Source of the DNA: Lysobacter sp.
GTDB lineage: Bacteria; Pseudomonadota; Gammaproteobacteria; Xanthomonadales; Xanthomonadaceae
Length of the DNA stretch: 64,000 nt
Assembly: GCA_027306995.1 (NCBI GenBank)
Contig: DAHUXS010000008.1
Span: forward strand, 1-64,000
Direction: 5' to 3'
The notes below the pieces were generated by a model, which saw nothing but the letters and a program-made list of their open reading frames with translations, was not told the origin of the DNA and did not search any database. The position numbers and the translations under genes were made by a program. Below, in pieces: positions 54,059-63,112 of the stretch (position 1 is its first letter; each line of letters begins with the position of its first letter).

Positions 54059-55033
54059 TCAATCGCCCTGCTGCTTCTGCAGGTGCTCCCAGCGTTCCTG
54101 CGCATCGATGGTGCGCTCCGCCTGCGGACGGGCTTCCAGACGATCGAGGCCGATTTCCTCGCCGGTATCGACGCAGTAGCCGTATTCGCCGCTGTCGACG
54201 CGCTTGAGCGTGCTGTCGAGCTTGCTGATCAGCTTGCGGTAACGGTCGCGGGTACGCAGTTCCAGCGCGTTCTCGGTCTCGCGGCTGGCGCGCTCGGCAT
54301 CGTCGCCGACATCGCGCACTTCTTCCTTGAGGTTCTCGATGGTCTGCTTCGATTCCTCGACCAGTTCGGCGCGGCGTTCCAGTAGCTTCTGGCGGAAGTA
54401 CTCGAGCTGCAACGCGCTCATGTACTCCTCGTCCGCCTGTGGCTTGTAGCCGGCGGGCAGGATCGGACGACCGCTGGCGTCGTCGGTCTTGTACTCGACC
54501 ACGCGCAGCTTGCCGCGGACGACCGGAGCCTTGACCACCGGGGTGATCGCGACCGCGACCTTGCCGGTCGGGCGCGGCACCGGGGGACGCGGCGCCGGCG
54601 GCACCGGGGCCGGTGCGGCCACGGACTTCGCTGCAGCCTTGGTCGGTGCGGGCTTGGTCGGAACGGGCTTGGCAGGTGTCGCCTTCGGCGCGGGCGCGGC
54701 AACCGGCTTGGCCGGAGCGGCCTTCTTGGCAGGCGCCGAAGCCGGCTTGGCAGCCGCCTTCACGAGCGCGGCCTTGGCGACAGGCGCCGGGGCCGGCTTC
54801 TTGGCGGGGACGGGCTTGGCGGGCGCCGCTGCGGGCTTCTTCGCAGGTGCGGCGGCCTTGGCTTGTGCGGCCTTCTTCGCCGGGGCGGTGGCCTTGGCAA
54901 CGGGCTTGGCCGGCGCCTTGGCTGCCGGTTTCTTGCTCACGGGGGCTTTCTTGGGAGCGGGCGCCGCGGGTTTCTTGGCGACAGCCTTCTTGACGGGCTT
55001 GGCGGGGGTTTTTGCGGTTTTCTTGACTGCCAC
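54059..55033 (-). CDS. DksA-family protein with histone-H1-like tail and degenerate zinc finger
   Basis: A 324-residue protein. Residues 1 to about 165 are a Lys/Ala/Pro tail (repeats of KKPAAKAPAKP type), like AlgP or histone H1. The C-terminal 150 residues are DksA: helices around the coiled-coil tip (DVGDDAERAS; Asp244 and Glu247 align with E. coli Asp71 and Asp74), then CVDTGEEIGLDRLEARPQAERTIDAQE. Of the four zinc Cys of E. coli DksA only the first remains (Cys287); the others are Thr290, Thr308 and Ala311. The GTG start at 55033 has AAGGA 7 nt upstream and lies downstream of a good promoter; an in-frame ATG at 55120 would precede the promoter. Likely binds the RNA polymerase secondary channel, with the tail binding nucleic acid. 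Confidence 0.88.
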   Translation of the reverse strand: MAVKKTAKTPAKPVKKAVAKKPAAPAPKKAPVSKKPAAKAPAKPVAKATAPAKKAAQAKAAAPAKKPAAAPAKPVPAKKPAPAPVAKAALVKAAAKPASAPAKKAAPAKPVAAPAPKATPAKPVPTKPAPTKAAAKSVAAPAPVPPAPRPPVPRPTGKVAVAITPVVKAPVVRGKLRVVEYKTDDASGRPILPAGYKPQADEEYMSALQLEYFRQKLLERRAELVEESKQTIENLKEEVRDVGDDAERASRETENALELRTRDRYRKLISKLDSTLKRVDSGEYGYCVDTGEEIGLDRLEARPQAERTIDAQERWEHLQKQQGD

Positions 55034-55075
55034 TTCGACGTCCTTACGAGATCCCTTGAGCGCGGGAAGCCGGCT

Positions 55076-55104
55076 GTTATAACCTGCCCACTCCCCCTCG
55101 GCAA
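55076..55104 (-). promoter_or_regulatory. Promoter of the DksA-like gene
   Basis: On the minus strand TTGCCG, 17-nt spacer, TATAAC. The -10 is part of an 8-bp palindrome GTTATAAC (55076-55083). It supports the GTG start at 55033 and excludes the upstream ATG. Confidence 0.65.
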
Positions 55105-55149
55105 GCGCTGGATGCTGCACCTGATCGCGTGGACATGCGGTGATTTCCC

Positions 55150-55386
55150 GTGAACCTGTTGCGTGACCTCGTCTCCGGCATGCTGATCGGGCTGTTGCGT
55201 GCCTACAAACTGCTGATCAGCCCCCTGCTCGGCCAACGCTGCCGCTTCCATCCCAGCTGTTCGACCTACGCGATGGAGGCGGTCCGGATCCACGGGCCGA
55301 TCCGCGGCAGCTGGCTGGCGGCCAAGCGCGTGGGCCGCTGCCATCCCCTCCACCCCGGCGGCCACGATCCCGTGCCGCCCGCCTGA
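55150..55386 (+). CDS. yidD: Membrane protein insertion efficiency factor YidD
   Basis: A 78-residue YidD with GTG start. It has [29 protein letters not shown], the family signature with CxxxPSCS. It helps YidC-dependent insertion. Normally near rnpA/yidC; here it lies between the DksA-like gene and dihydroorotase, 12 nt before the latter. Confidence 0.93.
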   Translation: MNLLRDLVSGMLIGLLRAYKLLISPLLGQRCRFHPSCSTYAMEAVRIHGPIRGSWLAAKRVGRCHPLHPGGHDPVPPA

Positions 55387-55398
55387 CCGGACCCCCGC

Positions 55399-56745
55399 AT
55401 GCCCTCGATCCTCATCACCAATGCCCGCGTCGTCAGCGACGGCCGCGAATTCGACGCCGACGTCCGCATCGAGGGCGAACGCATCGGCCTGATCGGCGAC
55501 AGCCTGGCGGCCAAACCCGGCGAACAGGTGGTCGATGCCCGCGGCGCCTGGCTGATGCCCGGCATGATCGATGCTCAGGTCCACTTCCGCGATCCCGGCC
55601 TGACCCACAAGGGCGACATCGCGACCGAATCGACCGCGTCCGTGGCCGGTGGCACCACCAGCTTCATGGACATGCCGAACACACGGCCGCCGACGCTCGA
55701 CCACGCCACGCTCGAGGCCAAGTACGCCAATGCCGCCGGCCGTGCCCGCGCCAACTACGGCTTCTACTTCGGCGCCAGCAACGACAATCTCGAACAGATC
55801 CGCAGCCTCGATCCCAAGACCTCGCCCGGCGTGAAGGTGTTCATGGGCGCATCGACCGGCAACATGCTGGTCGACGATCCGGAGGTGCTCGACGGCATCT
55901 TCCGCGACGCGCCGGTGCCGATCATCACCCACTGCGAAGACACGCCGATGATCGACGAGACGCTCGCCGGCTACGTCGCGCAGTACGGCGACGATATCCC
56001 GGTGCGTTTCCATCCCGACATCCGCAGCCGCGAAGCCTGCCTGAAATCGTCGCGATTGGCAGTGGAACTGGCGCGCCGCCATGACGCCCGCCTCCACGTG
56101 CTGCACATCTCCACCGCGGAAGAACTCGACCTATTCGAACGCGGGCCGCTGATCCGCGCCGACGGCAGCCGCAAGCGCATCACCGCCGAAACCTGCGTGC
56201 ATTTCCTCCAGTTCGCCCGTGACGATTACGAACGTCTCGGCAACCTGATCAAGTGCAACCCGGCGATCAAGGACGCGCGCGATCGCGACGCCCTGATCCG
56301 CGCCATCGCCGACGACGTGATCGACGTGCTCGCCACCGACCACGCCCCGCATACCTGGGAAGAAAAGCAGCAGAACTACATGAAGGCGCCAAGTGGACTG
56401 CCGCTGACGCAGTTCGCGCTGCAGTGCGCGCTAGAGCGCGTGCACGATGGCCTGCTGACGCGGGCGCAGGTGGTGCAGAAGACCGCGCACGCGCCGGCGC
56501 AATTGTTCGACGTGATCGATCGCGGCTTCCTGCGTGAAGGCCAGTTCGCCGACCTCGTGCTGGTCGAGGACGCGCCCTATACGGTGCGTCGCGAGGCGGT
56601 GCTGTCGAAGTGCGGATGGTCGCCGTTCGAAGGCATGACCTTCCGTTCGCGGATCGCTTCGACCTGGGTCAACGGGCAACAGGTCTGGGATGGCACCAAC
56701 GTGATCGGCACGATCGGCGGCCAGCGCCTGCGGTTCGGTCGCTGA
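55399..56745 (+). CDS. pyrC: Dihydroorotase (class I)
   Basis: A 448-residue amidohydrolase for pyrimidine synthesis. The first metal motif is DAQVHFRDPG, with Gln in place of the usual first His, as in the QVHF subgroup. Next are THKGDIATES, the carboxylated Lys in GVKVFMGASTG, HCED, HILHIST-type VLHIST and ATDHAPH (catalytic Asp). FxSRIASTWVNGQ near the C terminus is also typical. It follows yidD by 12 nt and overlaps the M23 peptidase start by 1 nt. An allantoinase or hydantoinase is less likely, as the PNT and HAPH patterns fit dihydroorotase. Confidence 0.88.
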   Translation: MPSILITNARVVSDGREFDADVRIEGERIGLIGDSLAAKPGEQVVDARGAWLMPGMIDAQVHFRDPGLTHKGDIATESTASVAGGTTSFMDMPNTRPPTLDHATLEAKYANAAGRARANYGFYFGASNDNLEQIRSLDPKTSPGVKVFMGASTGNMLVDDPEVLDGIFRDAPVPIITHCEDTPMIDETLAGYVAQYGDDIPVRFHPDIRSREACLKSSRLAVELARRHDARLHVLHISTAEELDLFERGPLIRADGSRKRITAETCVHFLQFARDDYERLGNLIKCNPAIKDARDRDALIRAIADDVIDVLATDHAPHTWEEKQQNYMKAPSGLPLTQFALQCALERVHDGLLTRAQVVQKTAHAPAQLFDVIDRGFLREGQFADLVLVEDAPYTVRREAVLSKCGWSPFEGMTFRSRIASTWVNGQQVWDGTNVIGTIGGQRLRFGR

Positions 56746-57578
56746 TGCGGCGCGCAGGACTGGCATTGCTGGCGGCTGCGATGGCCTTGCCGCTCGCGGC
56801 CGTGCAGATCGTCGCACGTGACAGCACCCAGCGCGGGTTCCCTTCCGAAGTCCAGCAAGGCAGCCTGGTGATCGCGACGCTGCCCGCCGGTGCGCAAGCG
56901 CGTTTCGACGGCCACGATCTGCGTCCGACACCCGCCGGCCTTGTGGTGATCGGCATCGGCCGCGACGCCAGCAGCCCGCAGACGGTTGAATTGCGCTTCC
57001 CCGACGGGCGCGTCCAGAAGGTCGACATCGCCATCAGCAAACGCGATTGGCCGATCCAGCGCGTCAACGGCGTACCCGACGACACCGTCAACCCACCTCC
57101 GGCGATCGCTGCGCGCATCGCCCGCGAGAATGCCGAGATCGTCGCAGCGCGTCGCAGCGATTCCGACGGCACCGGCTTCGCGCAGGCCTTCATCTGGCCG
57201 GTGCAGGGTCGCGTCAGCGGACGCTTCGGCAACCAGCGCATCTTCAATGGCACGCCAAAAGCGCCGCACTCGGGCATGGATATCGCCGCGAAACAAGGCA
57301 CGCCGATCCACGCGCCCGCCGACGGCGTGGTGACGCTGGCCAAATCCGGGTTCTTCCTCACCGGCGGCACGGTGATGATCGATCATGGTCACGGCGTCAG
57401 CAGCAATTTCCTGCACCTGTCGCGGATCGACGTGAAGCCCGGCGACGTGATCCACCAGGGCGATGTCGTCGGTGCGGTCGGCATGACCGGACGCGCGACC
57501 GGGCCGCACCTGCACTGGGGCATGACCTGGTTCGAGACGAAGATTGATCCGCTGCTGGTGCTGGAACGGACGCGCTAA
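56745..57578 (+). CDS. M23 family peptidoglycan endopeptidase
   Basis: A 277-residue secreted protein: signal peptide (1-20), a beta domain (about 30-140) and a lysostaphin-type M23 domain (about 145-277). Zinc ligands are His175 and Asp179 (HSGMD) and His257 of GPHLHWG, with catalytic His255. Probably cleaves peptide cross-links in the periplasm. The ATG overlaps the pyrC stop (TGATG). The 3' end overlaps the convergent folE2 by 4 nt. Confidence 0.9.
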   Translation: MRRAGLALLAAAMALPLAAVQIVARDSTQRGFPSEVQQGSLVIATLPAGAQARFDGHDLRPTPAGLVVIGIGRDASSPQTVELRFPDGRVQKVDIAISKRDWPIQRVNGVPDDTVNPPPAIAARIARENAEIVAARRSDSDGTGFAQAFIWPVQGRVSGRFGNQRIFNGTPKAPHSGMDIAAKQGTPIHAPADGVVTLAKSGFFLTGGTVMIDHGHGVSSNFLHLSRIDVKPGDVIHQGDVVGAVGMTGRATGPHLHWGMTWFETKIDPLLVLERTR

Positions 57579-58465
57579 GCGCTGACGACCGCCACCGCGT
57601 CATGCGCGTGCAGGCTCTCGAGATGGCTGACTTGTACGCGATAGTGGCGGCACGCCTCCAGCGTTGACACCGCGGCGGCAACCCGACGCGCGGCATCCTC
57701 GCAGAACATCAGGTTGGCGGCATTGGCTTCGGCGAAGGCGCGTTCGTCCTCGCGCTTGACCGCGGTCTGCACCGGCGTACCGAGCGCGCGTTCGACGGCA
57801 TCGACCAACGTGGCGACCGGGAATTCATCGGCATCATCAGCAAGTTCGACGCGAACCCGCGCAATGCTGCGTTGCGCATGCGGCGTCGCCGCCATGCCCG
57901 CGGGCGATTCCAGCCACGCGGCGATCTCGGCCGCACTGCCGCCATCCGGGAACGCCTGCAGGAAATGTTCGGAGATCACCTGGCGCGACAGCGCCGCCGA
58001 GGCCGGACAGGTGCTGGAGTACTGGAGATCGACGGTGAAGGCGACCTGCAACCCATCGCGACCGAGCTGCGCTTCCACTTCAACCGGATAATCGCGCCAA
58101 CCGGCATTGGCGCTGGCCAGCGCCGGACGTTCCAGCAAGGCGCTGAAGCGCAGGCGCAGGCGCGCCGCCGTGCTCAGGCCCTGCTGCGAATCGATGCACG
58201 TCTGCAGGAAGGCACGGATAGACGCGACACCGACTTCGCCATTGGCCAGCGATTCGCGCAGGTGCAGGTAGAGGCGCGACATGTGGATGCCGCGGGTACC
58301 GGCGACAAGATCGACGAAGACATCGGCCATGGCCGGCACCGTGGCGCCATCGCGACGCAGCGGCAGGGCGATCCCTTCCATGCCCACCCAGTCCAGCCCG
58401 CGCGCGTGGGCGGCGGTCTCGTGGGCGACGTCGGCCAAGGGGGTTTTGCGTGATTCGAAGTTCAT
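57575..58465 (-). CDS. folE2: GTP cyclohydrolase FolE2 (type IB)
   Basis: First step of folate/tetrahydropterin synthesis, converting GTP to 7,8-dihydroneopterin triphosphate. The 296 residues are of the FolE2 family, which uses Mn2+ or other metals rather than a zinc-only site. Conserved are GMEGIALPL, SRLYLHL, the active-site Cys153 in YSSTCPASAALSRQ, and LMFCEDAARR with HAHDAV at the C terminus. FolE2 often replaces FolE1 under zinc limitation. No zinc-responsive operator was recognised in the sequence upstream. It follows the phytoene-synthase-like gene by 9 nt. Confidence 0.93.
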   Translation of the reverse strand: MNFESRKTPLADVAHETAAHARGLDWVGMEGIALPLRRDGATVPAMADVFVDLVAGTRGIHMSRLYLHLRESLANGEVGVASIRAFLQTCIDSQQGLSTAARLRLRFSALLERPALASANAGWRDYPVEVEAQLGRDGLQVAFTVDLQYSSTCPASAALSRQVISEHFLQAFPDGGSAAEIAAWLESPAGMAATPHAQRSIARVRVELADDADEFPVATLVDAVERALGTPVQTAVKREDERAFAEANAANLMFCEDAARRVAAAVSTLEACRHYRVQVSHLESLHAHDAVAVVSA

Positions 58466-58474
58466 TGGGCCATT

Positions 58475-59107
58475 TTAGCCGCCGCGGGCTGCACGCCAGG
58501 CCAAGACCAGGGTGCGCCAGCGCGAGAGAACGATTGCATCGCCCTTGCGGGCCGCATTCGCACGGGCCATCGCCAGCGCATCGAAGACCCGGCGCGGGCG
58601 CGGGCCGCCACGTTGCAACTTGGCCGCCACCACCGGCGATCCGATGGAAACCTTCAGGGTGCGCAGCAACTGCAGTGGATCGCTGTCGCGCGCAGCCTCG
58701 CCGAACAGCTGGCGTTCGACTGCGGCGATCGCCGCGAGGAACGCCTGCAGCACCGTAGCCGCCGCTGATTCATCCGCATGGGCCTGATCGCGATCGCGCA
58801 ACACGCCGAGGCTGTCGGCGAAAGCCGACCACTCGACCGCTTGCTTCTGCAAGGCGAGCCCCAGCGGATGGCGACGCAAGCCCTTGGACCAGCCGCGCAA
58901 TTCCTCCTGCCACCAGCCGAGCTTGGCCAGCCCCGGTGTGGGATCGCTGCCGCCCCAGGCCGCTTCGGCGAGTTCGCCCAGCAGGATGAACCAGGCCGCG
59001 GCGACATCGCGCGCGGTTTCGGCGATGAAGGTTTCGGCGATCTGCCATTCCGGCCAGCGTGAGCGCCAGCCATCCAGCATCGCCGCGAGCGCTTCGCGAT
59101 CGCTCAT
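58475..59107 (-). CDS. Squalene/phytoene-synthase-like protein
   Basis: A 210-residue helical protein with AAAWFILLGELAEAAW, KLGWWQEELRGWSKGLRRHPLGLAL, DSLGVLRDRDQ and LRTLKVSIG. The KLxWWxxEL...HPL spacing is that of squalene/phytoene synthases, but it is shorter (usual 280-340) and the DxxxD prenyl-diphosphate motifs are not evident. It may be a divergent or non-catalytic relative. Start overlaps the gph stop (4 nt). Confidence 0.65.
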   Translation of the reverse strand: MSDREALAAMLDGWRSRWPEWQIAETFIAETARDVAAAWFILLGELAEAAWGGSDPTPGLAKLGWWQEELRGWSKGLRRHPLGLALQKQAVEWSAFADSLGVLRDRDQAHADESAAATVLQAFLAAIAAVERQLFGEAARDSDPLQLLRTLKVSIGSPVVAAKLQRGGPRPRRVFDALAMARANAARKGDAIVLSRWRTLVLAWRAARGG

Positions 59108-59769
59108 GGCCAGCGCGTCGGATCAAGCAGGTCGGAGGCCTGCTCCAGCATCATGTCGCCGCCCCACTCCGCCGGATCATCGCCCGGCAGGCGATATCCC
59201 CAGAGTGCGACCACGGAACGCATGCCAGCCGCGCGTGCCGCTTCGATGTCGCGTTCGTCGTCACCGACGTAGATGCAGTCCAGTGGAGCCATGCCGATCG
59301 CATCCGCCGCATGCAGCAACGGCAAGGGATGCGGCTTGCGTTCGGCCAGCGTATCGCCACCGATCAACACGCCGCTGCGATGCGTCCAGCCCGACGCCTG
59401 CAGCGCGGATTTCGCCAGACCTTCCGGCTTGTTGGTAACGATGCCCCAGCGCACGCCGTTGCGATCGAGCGTATCGAGCAGATCATCGACGCCCGGGAAC
59501 GTCACCGCGTGCCTGCCAAGCTCGCGATCGTAGATTTCGAGGAATTCCGGCACCAGCTCCAGCCGCCCCGCTTCGTCGAGCCCGGGGAACGCGGCGCCGA
59601 TCATCGCCCGCGATCCCTTCGAGACATGCGGACGCAGTTCGTCGAGCGTCATCGCCGCGATGCCGCGCGCGGTACGCATCGCGTTCGCGGTTGCCAGCAT
59701 GTCGGGCGCGCTGTCGAGCAAGGTGCCGTCGAGATCGAACAGCACCGCCTTGGGGAAGCCCACGTTCAT
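59104..59769 (-). CDS. gph: Phosphoglycolate phosphatase-like HAD hydrolase
   Basis: A 221-residue HAD phosphatase with cap domain. It shows [16 protein letters not shown] (nucleophile Asp), [23 protein letters not shown] and [17 protein letters not shown]. The HPLPLL segment is typical of Gph/MupP-like enzymes found beside ubiG. Phosphoglycolate phosphatase is the usual annotation; in many Gammaproteobacteria the enzyme next to ubiG is instead MupP, a MurNAc-6-phosphate phosphatase, and that alternative is equally good. Start overlaps ubiG (4 nt). Confidence 0.85.
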   Translation of the reverse strand: MNVGFPKAVLFDLDGTLLDSAPDMLATANAMRTARGIAAMTLDELRPHVSKGSRAMIGAAFPGLDEAGRLELVPEFLEIYDRELGRHAVTFPGVDDLLDTLDRNGVRWGIVTNKPEGLAKSALQASGWTHRSGVLIGGDTLAERKPHPLPLLHAADAIGMAPLDCIYVGDDERDIEAARAAGMRSVVALWGYRLPGDDPAEWGGDMMLEQASDLLDPTRWP

Positions 59770-60494
59770 CGAGCTTCTACTGAAGCAGGGGGCTTTCCGG
59801 CCTGCATCAGGTAGTTGACGTCGGTACGTGAGGTCAATCGCGCCGCGTGTTTCCACGGCTCGTAAAGGATGCCGCTGATGTCGCGCACGTCGAGGCCGGC
59901 CGTACGCATGCCGCGCGCGAGTTCCGACGGGCGGATGAAGTCGCGATACTGGTGCGTACCCTTGGGCAGCAATCCGGCGACGTATTCGGCGCCAACGATG
60001 GCCAGTCCGAATGCCGCCGGCGTGCGGTTGAGCGTCGACGCGAACAGCTGTCCGCCCGGACGCAGCAACGTGGCGCAGGCATCGAGGATCGATTGCGGAT
60101 CGGGCACGTGCTCCAGCATTTCCATGCAGGTGATGACGTCGAACGTGCCCGGCTGTTCTTCCGCCAGCGCTTCCACCGACTGTTCGCGGTATTCGACCTT
60201 GGTGCCGGCTTCGAGGCCGTGCAGTTTCGCGACCTGGATCAGCTCCGGCGCGAGGTCGAGCGCGGTAACGTTCGCGCCGGACTTGGCCAGCGCTTCGCTC
60301 AGCAGGCCGCCACCGCAGCCGACGTCGAGCACGCGTGCGCCCGGCAGGCTCGCGCGTTCGGCGACATAGGCAAGGCGCATCGGATTCAACGCATGCAGCG
60401 CGCGCTGCGGGCCGTTGGGATCCCACCAGCGGCTGGCGAGCGCGGCGAATTTGTCGAGTTCCGATTGACGAACGTTATGGCCGTGGCTGCTCAT
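59766..60494 (-). CDS. ubiG: Bifunctional 2-polyprenyl-6-hydroxyphenol / 3-demethylubiquinol methyltransferase
   Basis: A 242-residue SAM-dependent O-methyltransferase of ubiquinone synthesis. It has the UbiG N terminus ([35 protein letters not shown]), the SAM motif [27 protein letters not shown] and [20 protein letters not shown]. It lies 10 nt after the MTA/SAH deaminase gene on the same strand. Confidence 0.95.
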   Translation of the reverse strand: MSSHGHNVRQSELDKFAALASRWWDPNGPQRALHALNPMRLAYVAERASLPGARVLDVGCGGGLLSEALAKSGANVTALDLAPELIQVAKLHGLEAGTKVEYREQSVEALAEEQPGTFDVITCMEMLEHVPDPQSILDACATLLRPGGQLFASTLNRTPAAFGLAIVGAEYVAGLLPKGTHQYRDFIRPSELARGMRTAGLDVRDISGILYEPWKHAARLTSRTDVNYLMQAGKPPASVEAR

Positions 60495-60504
60495 GACTGC
60501 ATTC

Positions 60505-61830
60505 TCACTGGACGCCGATGCGCTCGCGCCACTGGCGGGCATTGGCGCGGATGGCGTCGATATCCATGTCGACCAGTTGGCGGTCGGCAAGCTTGCGCCG
60601 ACCGGCGATCCAGACATCGGTGACCTGCTGGCGACCGCAGGCATAAGCGAGCTGCGACAGCACGTGGAACAGCGGCTGGGTTTCGATCGGCGAGAGATCG
60701 ACCAATACCAGGTCGGCCTGCTTGCCGGCTTCGATCGAACCGATGCGATCGCCCCAGCCCAGCGCGCGCGCGCTGCCGAGCGTCGCCGAGCGCAGCGCGG
60801 TCGCCGCGTTGAAGGCCGCGGCATCGTTCGCCACCGCCTTGGCCAGCAGGGCCGCGGTGCGCGTTTCGCCGAACATGTCGAGATCGTTGTTGCTGGCGGT
60901 GCCGTCGGTGCCAATCGCGACGTTCACGCCGGCGCGATGCAGCTTCTCCACCGGGCAGAAACCGGAGGCGAGCTTGAGATTGGATTCCGGGCAATGCACC
61001 ACGCTGACGCCGCGATCGGCGCACAGGCGGATTTCGGAGTCGGTCAGCTGCGTCATGTGCACGGCGATCAGGCGATCGTTGACCACGCCGAGACGATCGA
61101 GCCGCGCCAGCGGGCGCTGGCCGTGCAGTTTCAGCGAATCCTCGACTTCCTGCGCGGTCTCGTGGGTATGAAGATGCACAGGGATATCGAGCTGGTCGGA
61201 CAGCATGCGCAGGCGTTCGAAGCTGGCGTCGCTCACGGTGTACGGCGCGTGCGGCGCGAACGCGGTGCCGATGAAGGGATCGTCGCGCCACTGGTCGTGC
61301 ACTTCGCCGGCGCGCTCGAAATATTCGTCGTCCGTCTTCGCCCACGCCGTCGGGAAATCGATCACCGGCAAGCCGACCATCGCGCGGAACCCGAAGCGGT
61401 GGTAGGTCTGCGCCTGCACGTCGGGGAAGAAATAGTTCTCGTTGCAGCAGGTGGTGCCGCCGCGCAGCATCTCGGCGATCGCCAGCGTCACGCCATCGCG
61501 CACGTATTCCGGCGACATCACGCGACCTTCGGCCGGCCAGATGTGCTGCTGCAACCAGGTCATCAGCGGCAAGTCATCGGCGATGCCGCGCAACAGCGTC
61601 ATCGGGTTGTGGACATGGGCGTTGACCAGGCCCGGTATCAGCACCGCATCGGGACGCGAAACGGTTTCCTTCGCCGCGTACTTCGCCCGTGCTTCGGCGG
61701 TCGGCAGCAGGTCGACGATCATGCCATCGCGCACCGCGACCGCATGATCGTCCAGCACCACGCCATGCGGTTCGATCGGCACGACGTGACCGGCTTCGAT
61801 CAGCACATCGCAGGGCAGCAGGTCGCTCAT
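60505..61830 (-). CDS. 5'-Methylthioadenosine/S-adenosylhomocysteine deaminase
   Basis: A 441-residue TRZ/ATZ-type amidohydrolase. Metal and active-site motifs are [13 protein letters not shown] (His72, His74), [25 protein letters not shown] and the catalytic Asp in [13 protein letters not shown]. The last pattern is diagnostic for MTA/SAH deaminases and related cytosine/guanine-type deaminases. It yields the inosyl forms of SAH and MTA. Genetic linkage to ubiG, which makes SAH, supports removal of this methyltransferase inhibitor. The start overlaps the TMEM175-like stop (4 nt). Confidence 0.9.
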   Translation of the reverse strand: MSDLLPCDVLIEAGHVVPIEPHGVVLDDHAVAVRDGMIVDLLPTAEARAKYAAKETVSRPDAVLIPGLVNAHVHNPMTLLRGIADDLPLMTWLQQHIWPAEGRVMSPEYVRDGVTLAIAEMLRGGTTCCNENYFFPDVQAQTYHRFGFRAMVGLPVIDFPTAWAKTDDEYFERAGEVHDQWRDDPFIGTAFAPHAPYTVSDASFERLRMLSDQLDIPVHLHTHETAQEVEDSLKLHGQRPLARLDRLGVVNDRLIAVHMTQLTDSEIRLCADRGVSVVHCPESNLKLASGFCPVEKLHRAGVNVAIGTDGTASNNDLDMFGETRTAALLAKAVANDAAAFNAATALRSATLGSARALGWGDRIGSIEAGKQADLVLVDLSPIETQPLFHVLSQLAYACGRQQVTDVWIAGRRKLADRQLVDMDIDAIRANARQWRERIGVQ

Positions 61831-62465
61831 GGGGTCGGGTTCCGGAAGATGCGGCGACGGACGACGGCCAGCAACGGGAAGATCGCGACGAACACGAATG
61901 CGATCGCCCAGGCCGGCAACACGAAGGCGAGCGGGATGGTCGCGGCGAACACGACCAGCGGAACCAGGCCGCGCCCGATGAACCAGCGCACGCCCTGTCC
62001 GCCGATCTTGTCTCGCAGGTCTTCTTGCTTCACCACCAGCAGGCGGGTGCGCAGCGAGAAGAACGAAATCGCAGTCAACACGCAGGCATACAGCACCGCA
62101 CGCCCGGCATCGTGGCCGGAGAACGACAGCGAGTATTCGCGGGTGGCGAACGGCATCAGCGCCACGAACATCAGCTGCAGCAGCGTCGACCACACCACCT
62201 TGCCGTTGACCTTGGTGATGTATTTCCAGGTCAGCATGTGGCTGACCCAGAACACACCGGTCACCATGAAACTGATGAAATAGGAGATGAAGGTGCCCTG
62301 GTTCTCCATCGCGGCCGCTGCATCCCCGGCGTCGTGGCCGGGCAGCTTCAGCTCGATCGCCAGCAGGGTGATGGCGATGGCGAAGACCGCGTCGCAGAAG
62401 AACACGACGCGATCATGCGGGAAGATGTCGGCTCCGGGTGTTGCAGGCGTTGCGCTCGACGTCAT
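61827..62465 (-). CDS. TMEM175-like (DUF1211) membrane protein
   Basis: A 212-residue protein with six predicted helices. The first helix carries RVVFFCDAVFAIAITLLAIEL, the TMEM175 signature RxxxFSDAVFAIAITLL, with Cys replacing Ser. TMEM175 proteins are potassium channels lacking the classical selectivity filter. It lies 24 nt after efp and is translationally coupled to the deaminase gene. Confidence 0.88.
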   Translation of the reverse strand: MTSSATPATPGADIFPHDRVVFFCDAVFAIAITLLAIELKLPGHDAGDAAAAMENQGTFISYFISFMVTGVFWVSHMLTWKYITKVNGKVVWSTLLQLMFVALMPFATREYSLSFSGHDAGRAVLYACVLTAISFFSLRTRLLVVKQEDLRDKIGGQGVRWFIGRGLVPLVVFAATIPLAFVLPAWAIAFVFVAIFPLLAVVRRRIFRNPTP

Positions 62466-62489
62466 GCATCCCTCTTCGTGGTGACAGGC

Positions 62490-63056
62490 TTACTTCACGC
62501 GGCTGACGTATTCGCCACTGCGGGTATCGACCTTGATGATTTCTTCCTGGCCGACGAACAAAGGCACGCGCACCACCGCGCCGGTTTCCAGCGTGGCCGG
62601 CTTGCCGCCGGTACCCGCCGTATCGCCCTTCACGCCGGGATCGGTCTCGGTGATCTTGAGTTCGACGAAGTTCGGCGGCTGCACCATGATCGGATTGCCA
62701 TTCCACAGCGTCACGATGCACTGTTCCTCGCCCTTCAGCCACTTGTCGGCGCCGCCCATGCCGTTGATGTCGGCCTGGACCTGCTCGAAGGTTTCCGGAT
62801 CCATGAAGTGCCAGTACTCGCCATCCGAATACATGTAATTCATGTCGGTGTCGACGACGTCGGCCTGTTCCACCGAGTCGGTCGCCTTCATGGTCATTTC
62901 GACCACGCGGCCCGACTTGATGCTGCGGTACTTCACGCGGGTAAAGGCCTGGCCCTTGCCCGGCTTCACGTATTCGGTGTCGGTGATGACGCAAGGATCG
63001 TTGTTGACCAGGATCTTCTGGCCGTTCTTGACGTCGTTCATGCCCAGGGTGGCCAT
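62490..63056 (-). CDS. efp: Elongation factor P
   Basis: A 188-residue EF-P. The tip loop KPGKGQAF holds Lys34, the target of lysyl modification by EpmA after EpmB isomerises lysine. The C-terminal domain shows [33 protein letters not shown] and [18 protein letters not shown] precedes the ATG. epmB is divergent 56 nt away, supporting beta-lysylation at Lys34. It heads a train of genes reaching folE2. Confidence 0.96.
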   Translation of the reverse strand: MATLGMNDVKNGQKILVNNDPCVITDTEYVKPGKGQAFTRVKYRSIKSGRVVEMTMKATDSVEQADVVDTDMNYMYSDGEYWHFMDPETFEQVQADINGMGGADKWLKGEEQCIVTLWNGNPIMVQPPNFVELKITETDPGVKGDTAGTGGKPATLETGAVVRVPLFVGQEEIIKVDTRSGEYVSRVK

Positions 63057-63097
63057 GGTCGTGCTCCTCAGCTGCGGCCCGATGGCACCGGGCTCGT

Positions 63098-63103
63098 TAG
63101 AAT
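63098..63103 (+). promoter_or_regulatory. Possible -10 element (TAGAAT) of epmB
   Basis: TTAGAATAAAC lies 9 nt before the epmB ATG, implying a very short leader of 2-4 nt. No -35 is visible. Confidence 0.4.
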
Positions 63104-63112
63104 AAACCCGAC

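Noticed and set aside
55076-55083. Zur box at the DksA-like promoter
   Set aside because: GTTATAAC is only 8 bp and coincides with the -10; the two spaced half-sites of a Zur operator are not there.
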